DNA of 64,000 nucleotides, from the NCBI RefSeq assembly GCF_003590095.1, contig NC_039488.1:12028001-12092000 (forward strand). The letters are read 5' to 3'. Both the position numbers and the translations under genes were made by a program. Under the pieces are notes generated by a model. The model made no database searches, had not been told where the DNA came from, and was given only the letters and a program-made list of their open reading frames with translations. This document shows positions 1 through 27,520 of this stretch, piece after piece. The stretch is from Trichoplusia ni (lineage: Eukaryota; Arthropoda; Insecta; Lepidoptera; Noctuidae). Numbering within the stretch: position 1 is the first letter of the stretch; each line of letters begins with the position of its first letter.

Positions 1-230
1 TATGAGACCCTTATTTGCTCGCTGCAATCTTGCCTCATTGCCTCAACGAATAAACACGTTATGTATTTTTTACATCGTGATAAATTAAAGTTCATATTTA
101 CTCCTTCTAAAAAAAGGAAATGTATAACTTTCTTGATTAGGCATTCATCAAGTTCCCTTAAAACGAAACGGGGTTTTATCTGTCTCCATATTTTAAATAC
201 ATAATAAACTTTTGTATATACAATCTTCAG

Positions 231-1102
231 AAGCCGCAGCCGACATCAAACGCGCGTTATCTCTGACCACCGGTAAGAAGACTCGCGCACGTGCACTGGC
301 GCTGTGCCAGCGCGGCGTGCTCCTGCGCAAGCAAGGTGCGGACGACGACGCGCGCGCAGCCTTCACTGAAGCCGCTAAGTTAGGGAGCAGTTTTGCGAAG
401 AAACAGGTAATCTGTTTCTTTCGTTTTCTTTTCCCATCCATTCGCGATACGCTTTCGGATATTTGGGTTGTTCAAGAACTAAGCAAGCAAACCCTCCATT
501 GATGTTTTTCATAGAACAGATAGATATTGTAAAAATATTACGAATTTTCTGTTAGGTACTCACGCACATAAATAGTTGTGTGCTTGTGTGCAAGATTAAA
601 ACATTTCCAGATTAATTAAAATTATATACACCGTGATTTTTTAGTCGTCTTACAAAAGCAGCCTAGTTCATGTATACAATGACTAGAACACGTTCATGAT
701 AAAAAAATTGGTATTTATGAGATTTGAAAAAAAAAAATGCAATTTTTATTCAATATTATGATGCAATTCGTAGTTTTTTAGAAATACAGCTCTGTTGCGA
801 GCGCGGTCCGAGCCTTGTAACAATGGTGAGGGGCGCGGGCGGCGGCAATTTTATCATTTTTAAGGGTATATTTCAGATTTCTCTTGTTTAATTTTCTTCG
901 TACTTATTATCTTAGTTGATGATAAAAAATAATAATCGCGCCTAGGGGTATTTTAGGGGCTGCTTTTGTAAGACGACTAAAAAATCACCGTTTATATCAA
1001 GTTCAAACTTTGTTTTAGGTGGTGGAATTGAATCCCTACGCGGCACTCTGCAACCAAATGCTCAGTCAAGTGATGAGAGGAGAAAAAGACATCAAGTTAT
1101 AA
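231..1102 (+). CDS. TTC36: TTC36-like tetratricopeptide repeat protein, 3' part
   Basis: Two coding exons are visible, 231-406 and 1019-1102, with upstream exons outside the window. Exon 231-406 follows a CTTCAG acceptor, enters in phase 2, and ends with AAACAG before gtaatc. Exon 1019-1102 follows TTTTAG and ends at TAA 1100-1102. The joined reading has helical TPR-type sequence (ALALCQRGVLLRKQGADDDA, then ARAAFTEAAKLGSSFAKKQ) followed by the family's closing block VVELNPYAALCNQMLSQVM. That NPYAALCN block just after a TPR is the mark of TTC36, a small protein of about 190 residues. TPR proteins act as protein-binding scaffolds; the partner of this one cannot be read from the sequence. The gene converges on the PKC gene. 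Its intron carries a MITE. Confidence 0.85.
633..988. mobile_element. MITE with 31-bp terminal inverted repeats in the TTC36 intron
   Basis: Bases 633-663 (GTGATTTTTTAGTCGTC onward) are repeated as an exact reverse complement at 958-988. The interior is about 290 bp, has a GC-rich patch near 800-845 and no coding sequence. A non-autonomous DNA transposon is the simplest reading. The flanks (TTATATA, TTTATAT) resemble a short target duplication, but the boundary is not certain. A related end, GTGACTTTTTAGTCGTC, is at 30845-30878 on the minus strand. Confidence 0.8.
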
Positions 1103-1137
1103 TTTTAAGTTGTTTATAATATGTAAAAAGGTATGTA

Positions 1138-1143
1138 AATAAA
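1138..1143 (+). terminator. Polyadenylation signal of the TTC36-like gene
   Basis: AATAAA lies 36 bases after the TAA stop. A second AATAAA is at 1369-1374 and could serve a longer 3' end. Confidence 0.6.
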
Positions 1144-1560
1144 ACACAGATAAAATCTAATGGATTAGAAATTTATATTGTTGAGTACAATCGACATTCA
1201 CGTTCGAGAAAATCCATACAATCAACCACAGATCACCGTTAACAGATCTATCGAGTGGAACACTCCCAGCGCTGGGCTACACGGTCCAAAACCCTTGAAA
1301 ATGACAAATTTAATACTACAAATCGAAATATTGTTACTACACTATCGATATTAATGATAGAATATGCAATAAAATCTTATAAACCATGATCGCGTGCAGA
1401 CGCGTCACTACAGTAGTAGCCCGCACACAACCATCTTTTATCCTCGCAAAATGGATAAAAATTCAAAATGTAATAAGTAATTATTAATTAATTATTTAAC
1501 TCTAGTGAGAGGCGACGGTAGACTAACGGAAATTAGAAAGTGCACTTTAAATATTAAATA

Positions 1561-1650
1561 GGTCTTTTCAAACATGGCGTTTTAGTTCAAATTCGCGCGC
1601 TTTCCATCTGTCACTTGCACATGAAGTTTTCGCGCCAATTTGAACAGACC
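1561..1650. mobile_element. Possible small foldback element
   Basis: GGTCTTTTCAAACATGGCG at the left resembles, in reverse complement, the right end CGCCAATTTGAACAGACC. The match is imperfect and the element is only about 90 bp, so an old MITE or chance are both possible. Confidence 0.35.
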
Positions 1651-4352
1651 GCAAAAATTACTTCGAAGAGTTGTTTAGATGTCTTCTATGTAACTAAATG
1701 TATGAAATTAACATTTTGGCACATGTTTTCTTAAATAAATAATGAAGTTTATATGTGGTGTTGATATATCCTCATTATTAAATACTTCATTGTTATTTCT
1801 AAACAACTCTTAAAGCAGCTCGTGAAATGATGATATATCACAGAAATAGTTGCAGTGTAGTTGATATTCATGTAAGCATTGCAATTATAAGTAATTATTA
1901 ATAATAAAATACTTATATGTAAATGTTTGACTTTCTTTCAAAATTCCAGATTTCATTAAACCATTTTCACTCTTGTCTTGTCATGATTGAGTTCTTTATA
2001 TGTTAACATTGTGATTCATTGGCTATCATTAACAAACATCGGTAAGGTTGGGAATTATAAATGTTTATGAATACTTATAAGTTAATAAACAGTGCTTTAT
2101 TTTCTTAATTGGGCAAAGTGCGAAAATGTATTACAAATTGATGTGCTTCTTTATTAAATTAGTGGTGTATAACATTTAATAAAACAGTACGGTTAAACGT
2201 GATAAACATCGTAATAAAGATACAATTTATTTAGATCCGTGAAAAGGATTCCATGCAGCTTTGAAAGCTCGTAATGTTACTAGTAGAAATATTTTCAATA
2301 ATGTTACAACCACTAATAAAATAAAGAATTACAAAATATACGTAGGTAACAAGATAAAAATGACTGGTTACAATATTCAATAGAATACTAATTTATCATG
2401 GAAAATATTTACATACTTTGGCACAGGTGATGGTGCAAATAGCGACATCTTCATTGTAAATTTAAGAACTTGAATATCCATTAGTAAAATATTTCCAAAG
2501 TATACTAAAACCTGTATTAACTACGGGCTTAATCTATAGAAAGGTTTAGGCCTATTATGAGATATCAACGTAAATCCAAACAAATAATATCTCCATTAAA
2601 ATTGTATGATAACAAATCAACCCTTTGTCATTCCAATATGATAATTAAACATAAAAATGATAACACTTATGAACAAAATGAAACGAACGCATGACACAAT
2701 ATGAGAACAATTCGCAACACTTAATGTTCCTGCACTAGCAAATATTTCATGGTTAGGATAGAGACTGTAAGAGCAACCTAACTCTAACACGATATCATAA
2801 ACTATGCTAAATAATATCAAGATTAAAACTAACTCTCACTGAACACATACATTAACTATTTAATATTTAAACATCTTGTCCAGGTAGACGACTCTTTCAT
2901 TCCATTGCCTATTCCCCATCATTCATTAATTTCTTTTTTCATTGTTACCCAGAAATGGAATATCGTCAATCTTTTGTATCGGGAATTAGTAATGGATGTC
3001 AGAGATAAACGAAAATACTTGGTTAACTTCACAGCACTTAAAAATAACATGTCGAAGCATAAAAAGCGAGCTCAAGACAGATTTGGAAACTCGATAAAAT
3101 GGCTTATATGAACTAGAAAAAATACTTAAGCTACAATAATATATTCAACCGGGTTACATGGGAATTACTTAATATTATGACCAGAAGGTGAATTCACTTA
3201 CGCGGCAACGTCGAAGGACTGTCGAGTTTACTAGAATACCGCGCTCGCGAATCCTCGCTTACCCATTACTATGCCTTATTTACAAGTGAGATCTTACATT
3301 AACGGTTAGATAAATAAATAGCTATAAGTTTTATAAACTTTTTAATGTATAATTTAATCTATTATTGACCAAGTCAGAATAAAATAGGGTGTAAAAGGCG
3401 TAAGCTAGCAGACACTAATTAGAAGTAATAAAACAATTACGAGTACAATACTTGTAGAGATATGAGTTTGGTGTTAACGATTCCATGCAAGTGTGTTCCG
3501 AGTCTGAAGGTGTTATGAGACCTATAATGCCTATTAGTAGTGCCGGATTTATCTAACGCACCTCATGTAGCAAATTCTTCAACGAGGCCCTCTGGTTTGC
3601 ATTAGGTTCTCAACTTCTTCCGTTAGTTTTGCTGTGCTGCCGTACGTGTGCAGACAGAGTTCAATTTCAAAGATGTCGTCCAACTATTTATTACGGTGAG
3701 ACGGGCGTTGGAGAGCGGGGCCCTAATGAATATTACGGGGCCCGTAGCCAAAAGGAATCCGGTATGTTACAACTTTCAAGATGTTAATATTTTTTTTTTA
3801 ATATGGCAACAATGACAGTCAGTTTAAAATCGTGGTCCACGAACATTTGACAGATAGTGATGTTGCTAGTGTAATAACGATGATGACTTATTATATTACC
3901 AACATGATAGGCAATGGTCTTAACTCTATACAGCCTACAGAGTGATAAGGCGTACTTCCAAAAGTTTTTCACCGAACTATACTAAGAAATTACTAAGTTT
4001 TAATACTTCAAAAGCACGAGTGAACCGTGGCTTAGTTTTAGTTAAAAGCAATTTCTTTTGCACATTGCCTACAACTTCATAGTGTTTGGATCAAACTGTT
4101 TCTCCACAAATCTTAATAATTTAAGTACTCGAAAACAGATGGTTCAAGCTACTTAATTCTATGATAAAGAAAATGTTAGCTGGGCTAGCGGGGCTGAAGA
4201 TTATGTTATTATAAACACTTGCAGATATATTACACGAACAGACTAGTGAGTATTATAATATTAATTAATTATGGCAACGAAAAAAACAAAAGTGCACGGA
4301 ATGTCTTCAAAGTACTAAAATATTCAGTGTTACCACCTATATCAACATTAAA

Positions 4353-4378
4353 ATATATATATATATATATATATATAT
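4353..4378. repeat. (TA)n microsatellite
   Basis: About 13 uninterrupted TA units. Confidence 0.9.
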
Positions 4379-7334
4379 CAGAATTTAAAAAACCAAAAAT
4401 TTTATAAATTAACTCATTATAAAAGAAATAATTTTAATTCTTTTTTTCGTTATAATAACATTGACAGTAAACTAAAGAATATATTTAAGTGTTTATAACA
4501 ACACGGGGTGTTGGGTTAAGTCGCTCTGTACGAGTACAGGGACGGGGATGGGTGGGCTACGTTGTCTCCCTCTCCAGCTGTTTTAACCTACGATGCTGGC
4601 TTATTCTCACAAGAACCTAAAAAGTAAACCAAACGACAAAAGAAAAACCACTTTTTTAATAAATTGTTTTTTTTTTAATTTTCGGCTGTGTTGCTAGAGC
4701 AATAAAATAATAATAATTTATTGTTAAATACTGTAGTTAAAAATGCGTCATTAAGAAGTAAAAAAATACTGTTTTAAAATGCAATTGCTATTAGCTGTGA
4801 AAATAAGCCAGCGCCCTTAAATTACGACTTAAGCCTAAAAAAAGAATTTTAAAAATTACTATTACACCTAATTATATTGTTTAGCAAAGCCGCATTGGAA
4901 ATGCGCGGCAAATCGAGAATACTATTGAAAGATAATTATTATAATTAAGCTAAAAGTACTTTTAAAACGAAAAACACCTAAATTTCATTTTATTACACTT
5001 CAATTTAGAATCAAATGCTTTCTTTTCCTTTTTAAATCCACATCGATTAATCTAGCAAGAATGTATATACGATTTAAATGTATTTTTATTAGCGATTAAT
5101 GTTTAATTAAGTTAGTAAGGCTATTTTAGTAGACGATTATTACAGCCAATTGCTGTTGCGATTTGTAGCAATATTATAGTTCTGAGAGCAAATAAAATAT
5201 ATTTTATCGGAATCATTTAGTATGTAAGCGATACGCCTTAAGTTGTTATTCGGTATCTACCTAAATTATTGTTATTTTCAAGGCATAGAAGTTATGGCAG
5301 TGAATTTCAGATAAATATCAAACCCACAAAATCGATTAAACTTGAATTTTTTGCTTGTAAATTGTATGTGAAAAGACAATTATAATATCGATACAAATCG
5401 AATCGAGAAACCACACACACAAGAACAGTCACACACACAATCAAACATACACACAGACAGTCAAGCTTACACGATTAGATAATACACATCACAAAACGCA
5501 TTCACGACAAGTGAAAAAACTTTAAAAACAAACAACGTGGAACCATAGACAATGAAAACTTAATAGCACAAACTTACAGTCGCGCATTATAAAAAAAAAT
5601 GTCACGTTATCTTTGGGTTAAAAGTTGTAGTATTCGAATGAATTACACCCAAAGAATATAAATGTTAACAATAAAACAGTATTCACTAACTACTGGGTAG
5701 ACACGAGATTCAAATTAGGTAATCACGAGCTAAATAATAAACGCGGGAATAAATTAACTTGAAACATATTTAGGTTACGCCACACCAATCCAATTATTAA
5801 TTAATTTGATCTTTTAAAATCGCTTTATTAAGATAACACGTATAGCAACTTTATTTAGTTTAAATGCATTAGCAATATTTTAGTTATCTTACGTTTATAA
5901 AGATAGAAGCTCTAAGGTACTCCACAACACTCTGGTTAGGTAGCGTATGCTAAATATGTTTCTCACAAGCTCTCGTGGACTCCTATAACGCTTAACAATA
6001 TTGCCATCCACACGACACGACAGTATTTACAATATTAACAACACTGATATGTGATAAAAACGTGAAATCAAACGAAAAACCACACAGTTTGACGCGATCT
6101 GTCAAAATTGCAAGCGATTATAAACTTTAACGACTTCTAATAGAGTATATTTTGACAGAAAGTATAAATACTGAGTGGGTGATCAACATTCACTATATTT
6201 ACCAAGTGGCCCCAAGATCATGATATAGAGATTGCCATGCGTCGAGATTCTGAATATGATTCTCATTAACTAAATAAAAATATCGATAAAATTGTCAAAC
6301 ATAATATTGCCAACGTTAAAATACATAGAGAGCATAAACAACAATAGGTTGACACTCCGATAAGTATTGCTTAGCGAAATTCGTTGGATTACAATTCCGA
6401 ATCAATCATAATTATTGCAGGTAAATAAATTAATTATTGCAAAAAATATACTTAAACAAATGACTACTCTTAGAATAACTCGCATATTTAACAAAGATAT
6501 TTAGAAGTTGGTAACATTTTTGGTCACGATAAAGATAGGTAAAAGTCAAAAAGCCTTCTAAATATCGATGTTAATACGAATAAATTAAATAAACTAAGTC
6601 ATGTCGTATTGGATGGTATGTAGAATATCATTGACTTAAATAAGAGTAGTAAAATTAACGGGAATGAGCAAATATTTCTCCTAAACGTCCTCGGAAGAGC
6701 CTAAGAACGGCATTCCCTCAAGAATCAACGATACAATGATAGCTAATCGTCGGAACATAATGTATAGTCGAGAGTGAGACAGCACGACTCGCGTCGCATG
6801 AGTGACAGAGACAGTCGACAGATGGAGTGAAATGCTGACCCGTTGGGCCCACGCCCCACCATGAGCCAGCTTCGATAATGAGGAGAAATTCAACCCTGGA
6901 ATATAGAAAACTTAGATTAATAATTATACACCAGAAAAAAATATATTAAACACCAGACTGTCAGCGGAACCACCTTCACGGAAGTAGCAAAAAGGGTATG
7001 TAATTTCTTCTTGACCAAGCCAAGATTACGTCATATAAAAATTTTGTCATGAACTCGTATAGCACAGTATATGATGCTCAGTCAACTCAGATTTTGGTGG
7101 TAAATTTCCTAGCGAAGAATAAGACATTTTAATTGGGGAAATTATCCTAAGCCCCTCATAGCCTGATCTCCAGATCAGTCATACAGATCCCGAATCTAGT
7201 GCGGACTCCAGATGTCATAAAAGTTTTTCATGCTATCAATATGTACCTAGTATATTAAACATTATGTACCTTTTTGAGAGAAAATAAAAACATTTTGAAT
7301 TGACTGAATTTTTGAATATCCTCACCTTGGTTGT

Positions 7335-21152
<13,818 letters not shown>

Positions 21153-23824
21153 CTGTAACAAAATAACAGAACTTTAATACAATATCTTCAAACCGTATAA
21201 AGAGGAAGTTTGTTTGTTGTTGGCTATTGTTCGCTTTTGTTCTTTGCCTATTAATACCACGGGCCTACTCCCTCTTCAAGTAAGACTGATTCGGAGGCGC
21301 AAGCGAGACAGCATACTAGTACTCTCTCACTTCATCTTTGTCTTGAAGAAGAGGTGGTAGGAGAATGATAGCTTTTCTATTTGTATGATTATGTTAGTTG
21401 ACGTGTAAATTGTGTATAGTATCATATCAGCTAGGTATTGAATGAAGTGTCAAGCGCTGAAAATCAACAAAGAAACTAGCTAATTAAATCTTTGCGATAA
21501 ATTGAGACAGAAGCTTACTGATACGAAAATGTCATTTGTTAGTTTATTTTTCGCTTTTAAGTACTGATTTATATTAAATCAACTATATTGATTAAGAAGT
21601 AGAGTCAAACACTATTAGTGATGTATCAACAAAAGTCTGAAGACTTATCGACTGAAAGTTGTTCTTACTCCAACGTTTATAGGCTATCAAAGTAAACAGG
21701 TTTTGACGTGAAGTACGAACCGCCTGAGTATTGAACACTTACTGCAATAAACCTGTAGACTTGTTATTGACTAACAAAGAAGTTGGCGTACGAGATGTGG
21801 CTACAGTTTTGAGGGAAAATATATTGAATGGTATCTAGTTACTCATTGGTATTTTTTCTTTTAAATAAACCTCTTTTACATACTTCTAAATATTGAAGTT
21901 AAATTTAAATGACTGGAGGGATGACTATTGATAAACTGTAGAATAGATGGGACAAAATAGATATCAATAAGATTATTGGTTAACCTTATTTCAATAGAAC
22001 AAGCAGAAATATCTAGATAAAATAGCGTTATTTTAACTTATCTACAGTTGGGCGATATCTTCTTTGTAAAACTTTGTGTTTGATCAATCAGATCAATCAA
22101 TTGTTCTAGAAAACACCGTCCAAAAATAATCTTCTTTATTCTATTTTAATAAGTCATGACATATGTTACACTTCGGTATCATCTCAATTACCTAATAATA
22201 GAACGATTAAAAAACATTGTTTGCTTCTGCAGATGTGAAACTGACCTATATCACTTTAATTCTAAACAAGTGTTTTTAAAAACAATGCCATACAGACGTC
22301 ATAAGCCGTTATTTGCGCGGATTTTGTTATTTTGCGCTAATAATTGGCGAGGTCAGTATTCGTAAGTGTGTGATACACAATGTTTTATTATCAGTTCAAG
22401 TGAGGCGTTTGTAATATTGGCAACCTGATGTACTTATATATTATTAAAATGATTTTATAGAGGTTCACCAGGTTCCATACAAAGTATGGCCCATTATTTG
22501 CACTATCGAACTTGAATAAGCTCTCTAATGACTAGAAACGAAAAGGTTATCTGTTTAAATTAGTAGCAAAAAAACATTTACCAGAATAAAAAAAAACAAA
22601 CAACGTTTTTATAAGTTATGTAAAATCGGGCTAAAGCAAAATAACAGAAAACATTCTAATACCCAACACCTAGATAAGCTAAAAATCATTAACATGTAAA
22701 TTTAATTCAAACATTATTTAAATCTCAGAAACTGTGTTCGTTTAAAAGATTCATAATGCTTGATGGATAGGTTGGTATACAGAGGGACGGGACAAGCAAA
22801 CAATTAGTATTGAGCGCTCGTGTGGGAGTGAGTGAAGGATTGACAACAAACAACGACCGGGGCTTGACGGCACGGAGCAGTCAACACATGGAGTGAAAAC
22901 TGAGAAAAGAATTAATGCTATGGAAATGAGTTACATAAGTTTGGCAAAACATATAATTTCTGAAATTATGAATAAAATATGTAAGCGGTGTGGTTCTTGA
23001 AAATGTACGATAAGCTTTTTTTAATTATAATTATTTTTAATTCCTCATTAGTCCCTCAGTTAGATAATTGAAAAGTATGAGACACGTATTTTTTCCTTTT
23101 TCAAAAAATCTAGAATTGACAAAGATACCGCTTTAAAGTTTAGGAGAAGGGGCTTGTGACGTAATGATATGGTAAAATTTATGCTTAATCGTGACGTCAC
23201 GCGTAAGTTTCATTCGGTCAATTTATGTTTGCGGAACAAATTAAAAAATACGTATCCATTTTTATACAATATAATATACAAAAAACTACAAGACGGACAC
23301 TGCAAAAAAAATATTGTCATCATCCCTATTATAATGATATTTTTTTTAATTATTTAACTTAAATTTAATTGCAAATCGAATTTATTGAATTACATAAATA
23401 CTATTCTGATGTCCTTTATTGACTTTCATAGTTTTTATTTGCATTAATTATAACACTCCGCTTGTTTTTATTTTGATGTTTGTTCATTATTGTTCGTTCA
23501 TAATTTAACGACCGGAAAACACAGACGGATTCGCGTGTAATTTTCGAGTTATTTGCGTTAAGTATTTAAAATCGATTTTGTTACTGAACTAGCCATTGTT
23601 TAGTATAATTTATTGACCGTAGTAATAACAATAACATTAGTTTTGAACAATAAAATTAATTGTGTTCTGTAAAACCATTGTGTAAATCAATTGCTATGTG
23701 ACAAAACTATGCTAATTTCAAATGCTATAAATTACATAGTCTATTTCCTAACCCCATTATTTGTCAAAGGTTTTACAGGGATATTAATTTAGATATATTA
23801 AATTGTCTAACAAACAACAGCAAA

Positions 23825-24041
23825 TCTATACTAATATATAAAGCTGGAGAGTTTGTTTGTTTGTTTGAAAGCGCTCATCTCAGGAACTACTGGTCCAAAT
23901 TGAAAAATTCTTTTTGTGTTGAATAGACCATTCATCGCTAGGAGATAATGGAAAATTTGAAAAAAAACCGGGCAGGTATACCTACCTAAATCATAACTTA
24001 TATCTTCTACCCACGGGGACGAAGTCGCGGGAAGCAGCTAG
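23825..24041 (+). mobile_element. Helitron-like non-autonomous element, copy 2
   Basis: Starts TCTATACTAATATATAAAG after A and ends AGCAGCTAG before T. 217 bp, with an internal deletion compared with the copies at 51867 and 54722. Confidence 0.7.
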
Positions 24042-24419
24042 TAATTCATAAGGTACTGTCTTTATTACTCCTCGCCAATACTTTTTAGCCGTGGCATGAA
24101 GTTATCCGCAAGCCTACCCGCTACGAATCAATCCCACGGCAACATAAAATTGGCAAAGAAAAATATCCTATATGTGTTAATCCTGGTTATAACTATGTAT
24201 CTGTTGTACCAAGTTTCATCTAAATCCGACCAGCGGGTTTGCGTGTCGGAGAACCATGCATCCATACATTTCAGCTTTAATAATATTAGTAGTATTCCTC
24301 ATGAAATGGAAAAGTAACACATTATGTTTTATTTTAAATATAGCTTTTTGATTCTCATTTAAAACATGGAATGATAAACGACTAAATCGTTACATTTACA
24401 TATGTTTTAAATATATATA

Positions 24420-24503
24420 ATATCGATCTCAGTGGCGTGCACTTGGAGAGGCCTATGTCCAGCAGTGGACTGCGATAGGCTGATGATGATGATGATGACG
24501 ATA
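24420..24503 (+). mobile_element. LINE 3' end with (GAT)n tail
   Basis: GTGGCGTGCACTTGGAGAGG then CCTATGTCCAGCAGTGGACT, followed by GATAGGCTGATGATGATGATG. This is a truncated 3' end of a lepidopteran non-LTR retrotransposon, probably CR1-like. The clade is from memory and not tested. Confidence 0.65.
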
Positions 24504-26662
24504 TAATAATATGTTTTATCATTCTTGCATTCATTTGAATAAGCCACAGCTCTATCTTCAGTTAACATATAGTACCTAAACATTCCAAAACGAATTCTAT
24601 CCAGCGGTAACTATCCACGTTCTAAAGCGATATGCATCGGTATTGAATCGGATCCGTCGCTCGCAAGCGCCTGTAACAATTACGTATACAAGTGGACACC
24701 TGCGTCTCTATCGTATCGTATAGCTGCGACATGGACAGCTCCCATTTGCTAAGTGGACTATTCTGACAAATAAAAGGATTACTCTTAACAATTGTGAACG
24801 GTATTACTAGTGCTATAAGAGTAAATTGTTGTGAGAGTTGTTCCTTTATTGAAAGAAGCACTGGATCTGATTGCTTTTTCAAACTACCTTTTGAGAATTG
24901 TTACGATGAAGTAGGGGTTAAGTTTTTTTTTGTAAGTGTAAGTTTTAAAGTTTTTGTTCTGTACCACGTTTATTAAGGGTTTGGATATACTAGCTCAAAA
25001 TATGGTAATATAAGTAGAATTACGTGGTATATTTTTCGTAACTGACATACGTTTGACACGGCATAGGAATATGAACATACAGCCCAGCATCCTATAAATA
25101 ACCACCACTAATGTACTCGTATATAAAAAGCCATTTCATTCTCTTTTCTCATGCAAAGTTCCCTTTTCAAATATTTTTCCAGTGCAGCAGTGGACTGTTC
25201 TAATTAAAAAGTTAAAACATTTAAAACTACACCAAGTAAATGCAGTGTAAACCGTACGCATTTAAAATTCGAATGAGTTCCAAAGCACATTCGCTTTTTA
25301 AATAGTTATCTAGGTATTAAACGCTTAGCCAGCCAGTGCGCAGGAAATGGACATACCAACTGTAAGCTAAATGGGTAAAACGGAAATTGTTTTTTTATTT
25401 CTTTATTTAAATGTGTTCTATAATTCTGGTACTTTAAAGGTTAGTCCGCTATTTTCTTATGTAAATGAAATTTATATAATCAACGTCAAATAGATTCGAT
25501 ATTTTCATGTTAAATAATACGAAAATACAGTATATCAAGATAATATTGTAATTGAAAGGGAATCAACGGTATTTAAATAAAAATAAACGTAAGAATCATT
25601 ATAAAGGTAATAGGCGGTTTAGCCATTTAGAAAAATTACATTACCATATTTAGTATAACCTCTTTTGGCATAATATAACGGTAACAGTTGGTTTTGCCTT
25701 CCCTTTTCACGATATTCAACTCTATATAGTCAACCACCAGTACATAACGTAGATTTAAACATAGCAATAGAATAAGGAAAAGACAGGCAAAATATACGCA
25801 AGAAATAATGTTAAGATATTCCCTTTGTACAAATAAAGACGGTTTACAAATTACTGTTTGGTTTAACACCATCCACCATAAACCACATTCGCTAAACATC
25901 TGAACACCCTTTACTGACTACATAATAAGAATAATGCCGTTGTGGGAGCAAGATGGCGCTATACAGATTAGCACATCTCTCTCTTTCACACCAGCTTTAG
26001 TCTGTCTTTCAGAGGTGATGGTAGGACTCGGTTTAGTGTTTATTCATTCATAAATATTAATAAGTTCGAATGGTTAGGTTGCCACTACTGCATATTCAAC
26101 AGAGTGACAGTTCTGAGTTATTCTGTACGCAAGACGTCTGACCAAATACAAATTTCGTCTCTCGTTTAATTCAGATTAGCTTGGCTCTTGATGCAAGTTA
26201 TATAATGGTTTAAGCAATTTGAACTCCTAATTGATAGATTACAGTTTGGTAGTTTGGTTTGGTTGTAAATCACCAAACAGTTTAGGTGTTATTTAGCATA
26301 GTTAATGTGTTTTCGATTGGAATATGAAGATAGAAGGGAATTAAAAAAAGAAAAGAAAACAGATTAAAAAAATATAGGCGTTCCTTTTTTGTGCTGGTAG
26401 GTCTTTTGAATTGAATGAATAAGATAGAGAATAACAGAATATAGCTTGCATAAACGGAATCATTTGCTACAAAGTGCAACAAAACGAAAAAGCAAATAAT
26501 TTAATGAAACATTAACACCTTGTATCGTGCGCACAAAACAACTAGACGAACAAAACGTCTTTTGAACGTGCTAGTGCGACAGACGCCGGATGGGGTGCGC
26601 GACAACGCGACAACTAAACGTCGCGATAAAATCGCTTTGAATACTCCGCCGTACTGCGATAG

Positions 26663-27100
26663 TTGTGAATGGGAAGCTTTTTGTGATTATGTTTGTTTAG
26701 CCGTTCCGTATTTAAATTTTGTTATGGTTACGTGCGTTGTCTTACCTCGGTCTTGATTTGCAGGGATAGCTATGGGGTAGAGATTATGAATGGGCAGCTT
26801 TTTGTGAGTTTTAGTCCATAACTTGGTCCGTATTTAAATTTTGTTATGGTTATGTGCGTTGTCTTACCTCAGTGTTGCTTTGCAGGGATAATTTCGCTTT
26901 CGACTATGGTGTAGAGATTATGAACGGGCAGCTTTTTGTGACATTTATTCGATAAGTTGTTTCGGATTTGAATTTTGTTGCGGTAATGGTGTATTTTCTT
27001 AGCCCGGTCTTGCTTTGTCGGGTTGCTTAAGTTTTCAAAGCTACGGCGTGTAGATTATAAATAGGTAGCTTTTGTGACATTAGTCGAGTTGTTTTGCTAT
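26663..27100 (+). repeat. Degenerate minisatellite, about four units of 120-140 bp
   Basis: The block GATTATGAATGGGCAGC-TTTTTGTG recurs at about 26663, 26783, 26917 and 27053. In the first three units it is followed by a TTTAAATTTTGTTATGG-like stretch and a GTCTTACCTCGGTCTTGCTTTGCAGGG-like end. Units diverge toward the right and no frame stays open across them. Confidence 0.75.
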
Positions 27101-27414
27101 TTTGGCTTTCGTTTTAGGAAATTGTATCGTCTCATGCGTTCAAAATTTTAGAAATTGCTCTGAAAGGAGAGGAATAGCATAAATCGATACCATACGATTA
27201 TCCAAATCCCTAGTAATTAAAAGCTATCAACGCATTTGTAGTAATGAAATAACTCTTAAATCTACAATAATAATGTCCTGTATGATCACATTTTACTGTC
27301 GTTCATCAAAAACAACCAATCCTTTAAATGTTTCGATATTCCAGAAAATATTTAATTACATTTTAAACACGTACACGAAATTAGAGCATGGAGTATAATC
27401 ACTGCCTAGTCATC

Positions 27415-27520
27415 AGCGTTTTCCAATCGGCTCTCTCGCGCCATTGGGCCGTAAAATTGGCACCCCTGCACCGCCACCGACCCTTATTGGCGCTGCCGTT
27501 CGAGTTTTTATGTTGGCAGC
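27415..27520. other. GC-rich patch of unknown nature
   Basis: About 100 bp with many CG dinucleotides (TCTCTCGCGCCATTGGGCCG, then CACCGCCACCGACCC) in AT-rich surroundings. It could be an untranslated exon, a promoter or part of a repeat. No open frame matches a family I know. Confidence 0.3.

Larger units (their letters stand above)
1103..7334. other. Intergenic region between two convergent genes
   Basis: No supported coding sequence. It holds the 3' UTR of the TTC36-like gene, the 3' UTR of the PKC gene toward its right end, a possible small foldback at 1561-1650, a (TA)n run at 4353-4378 and a CA-rich stretch at about 5410-5462. ORFs here are short, AT-rich and unlike any family I recognise. 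Confidence 0.6.
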
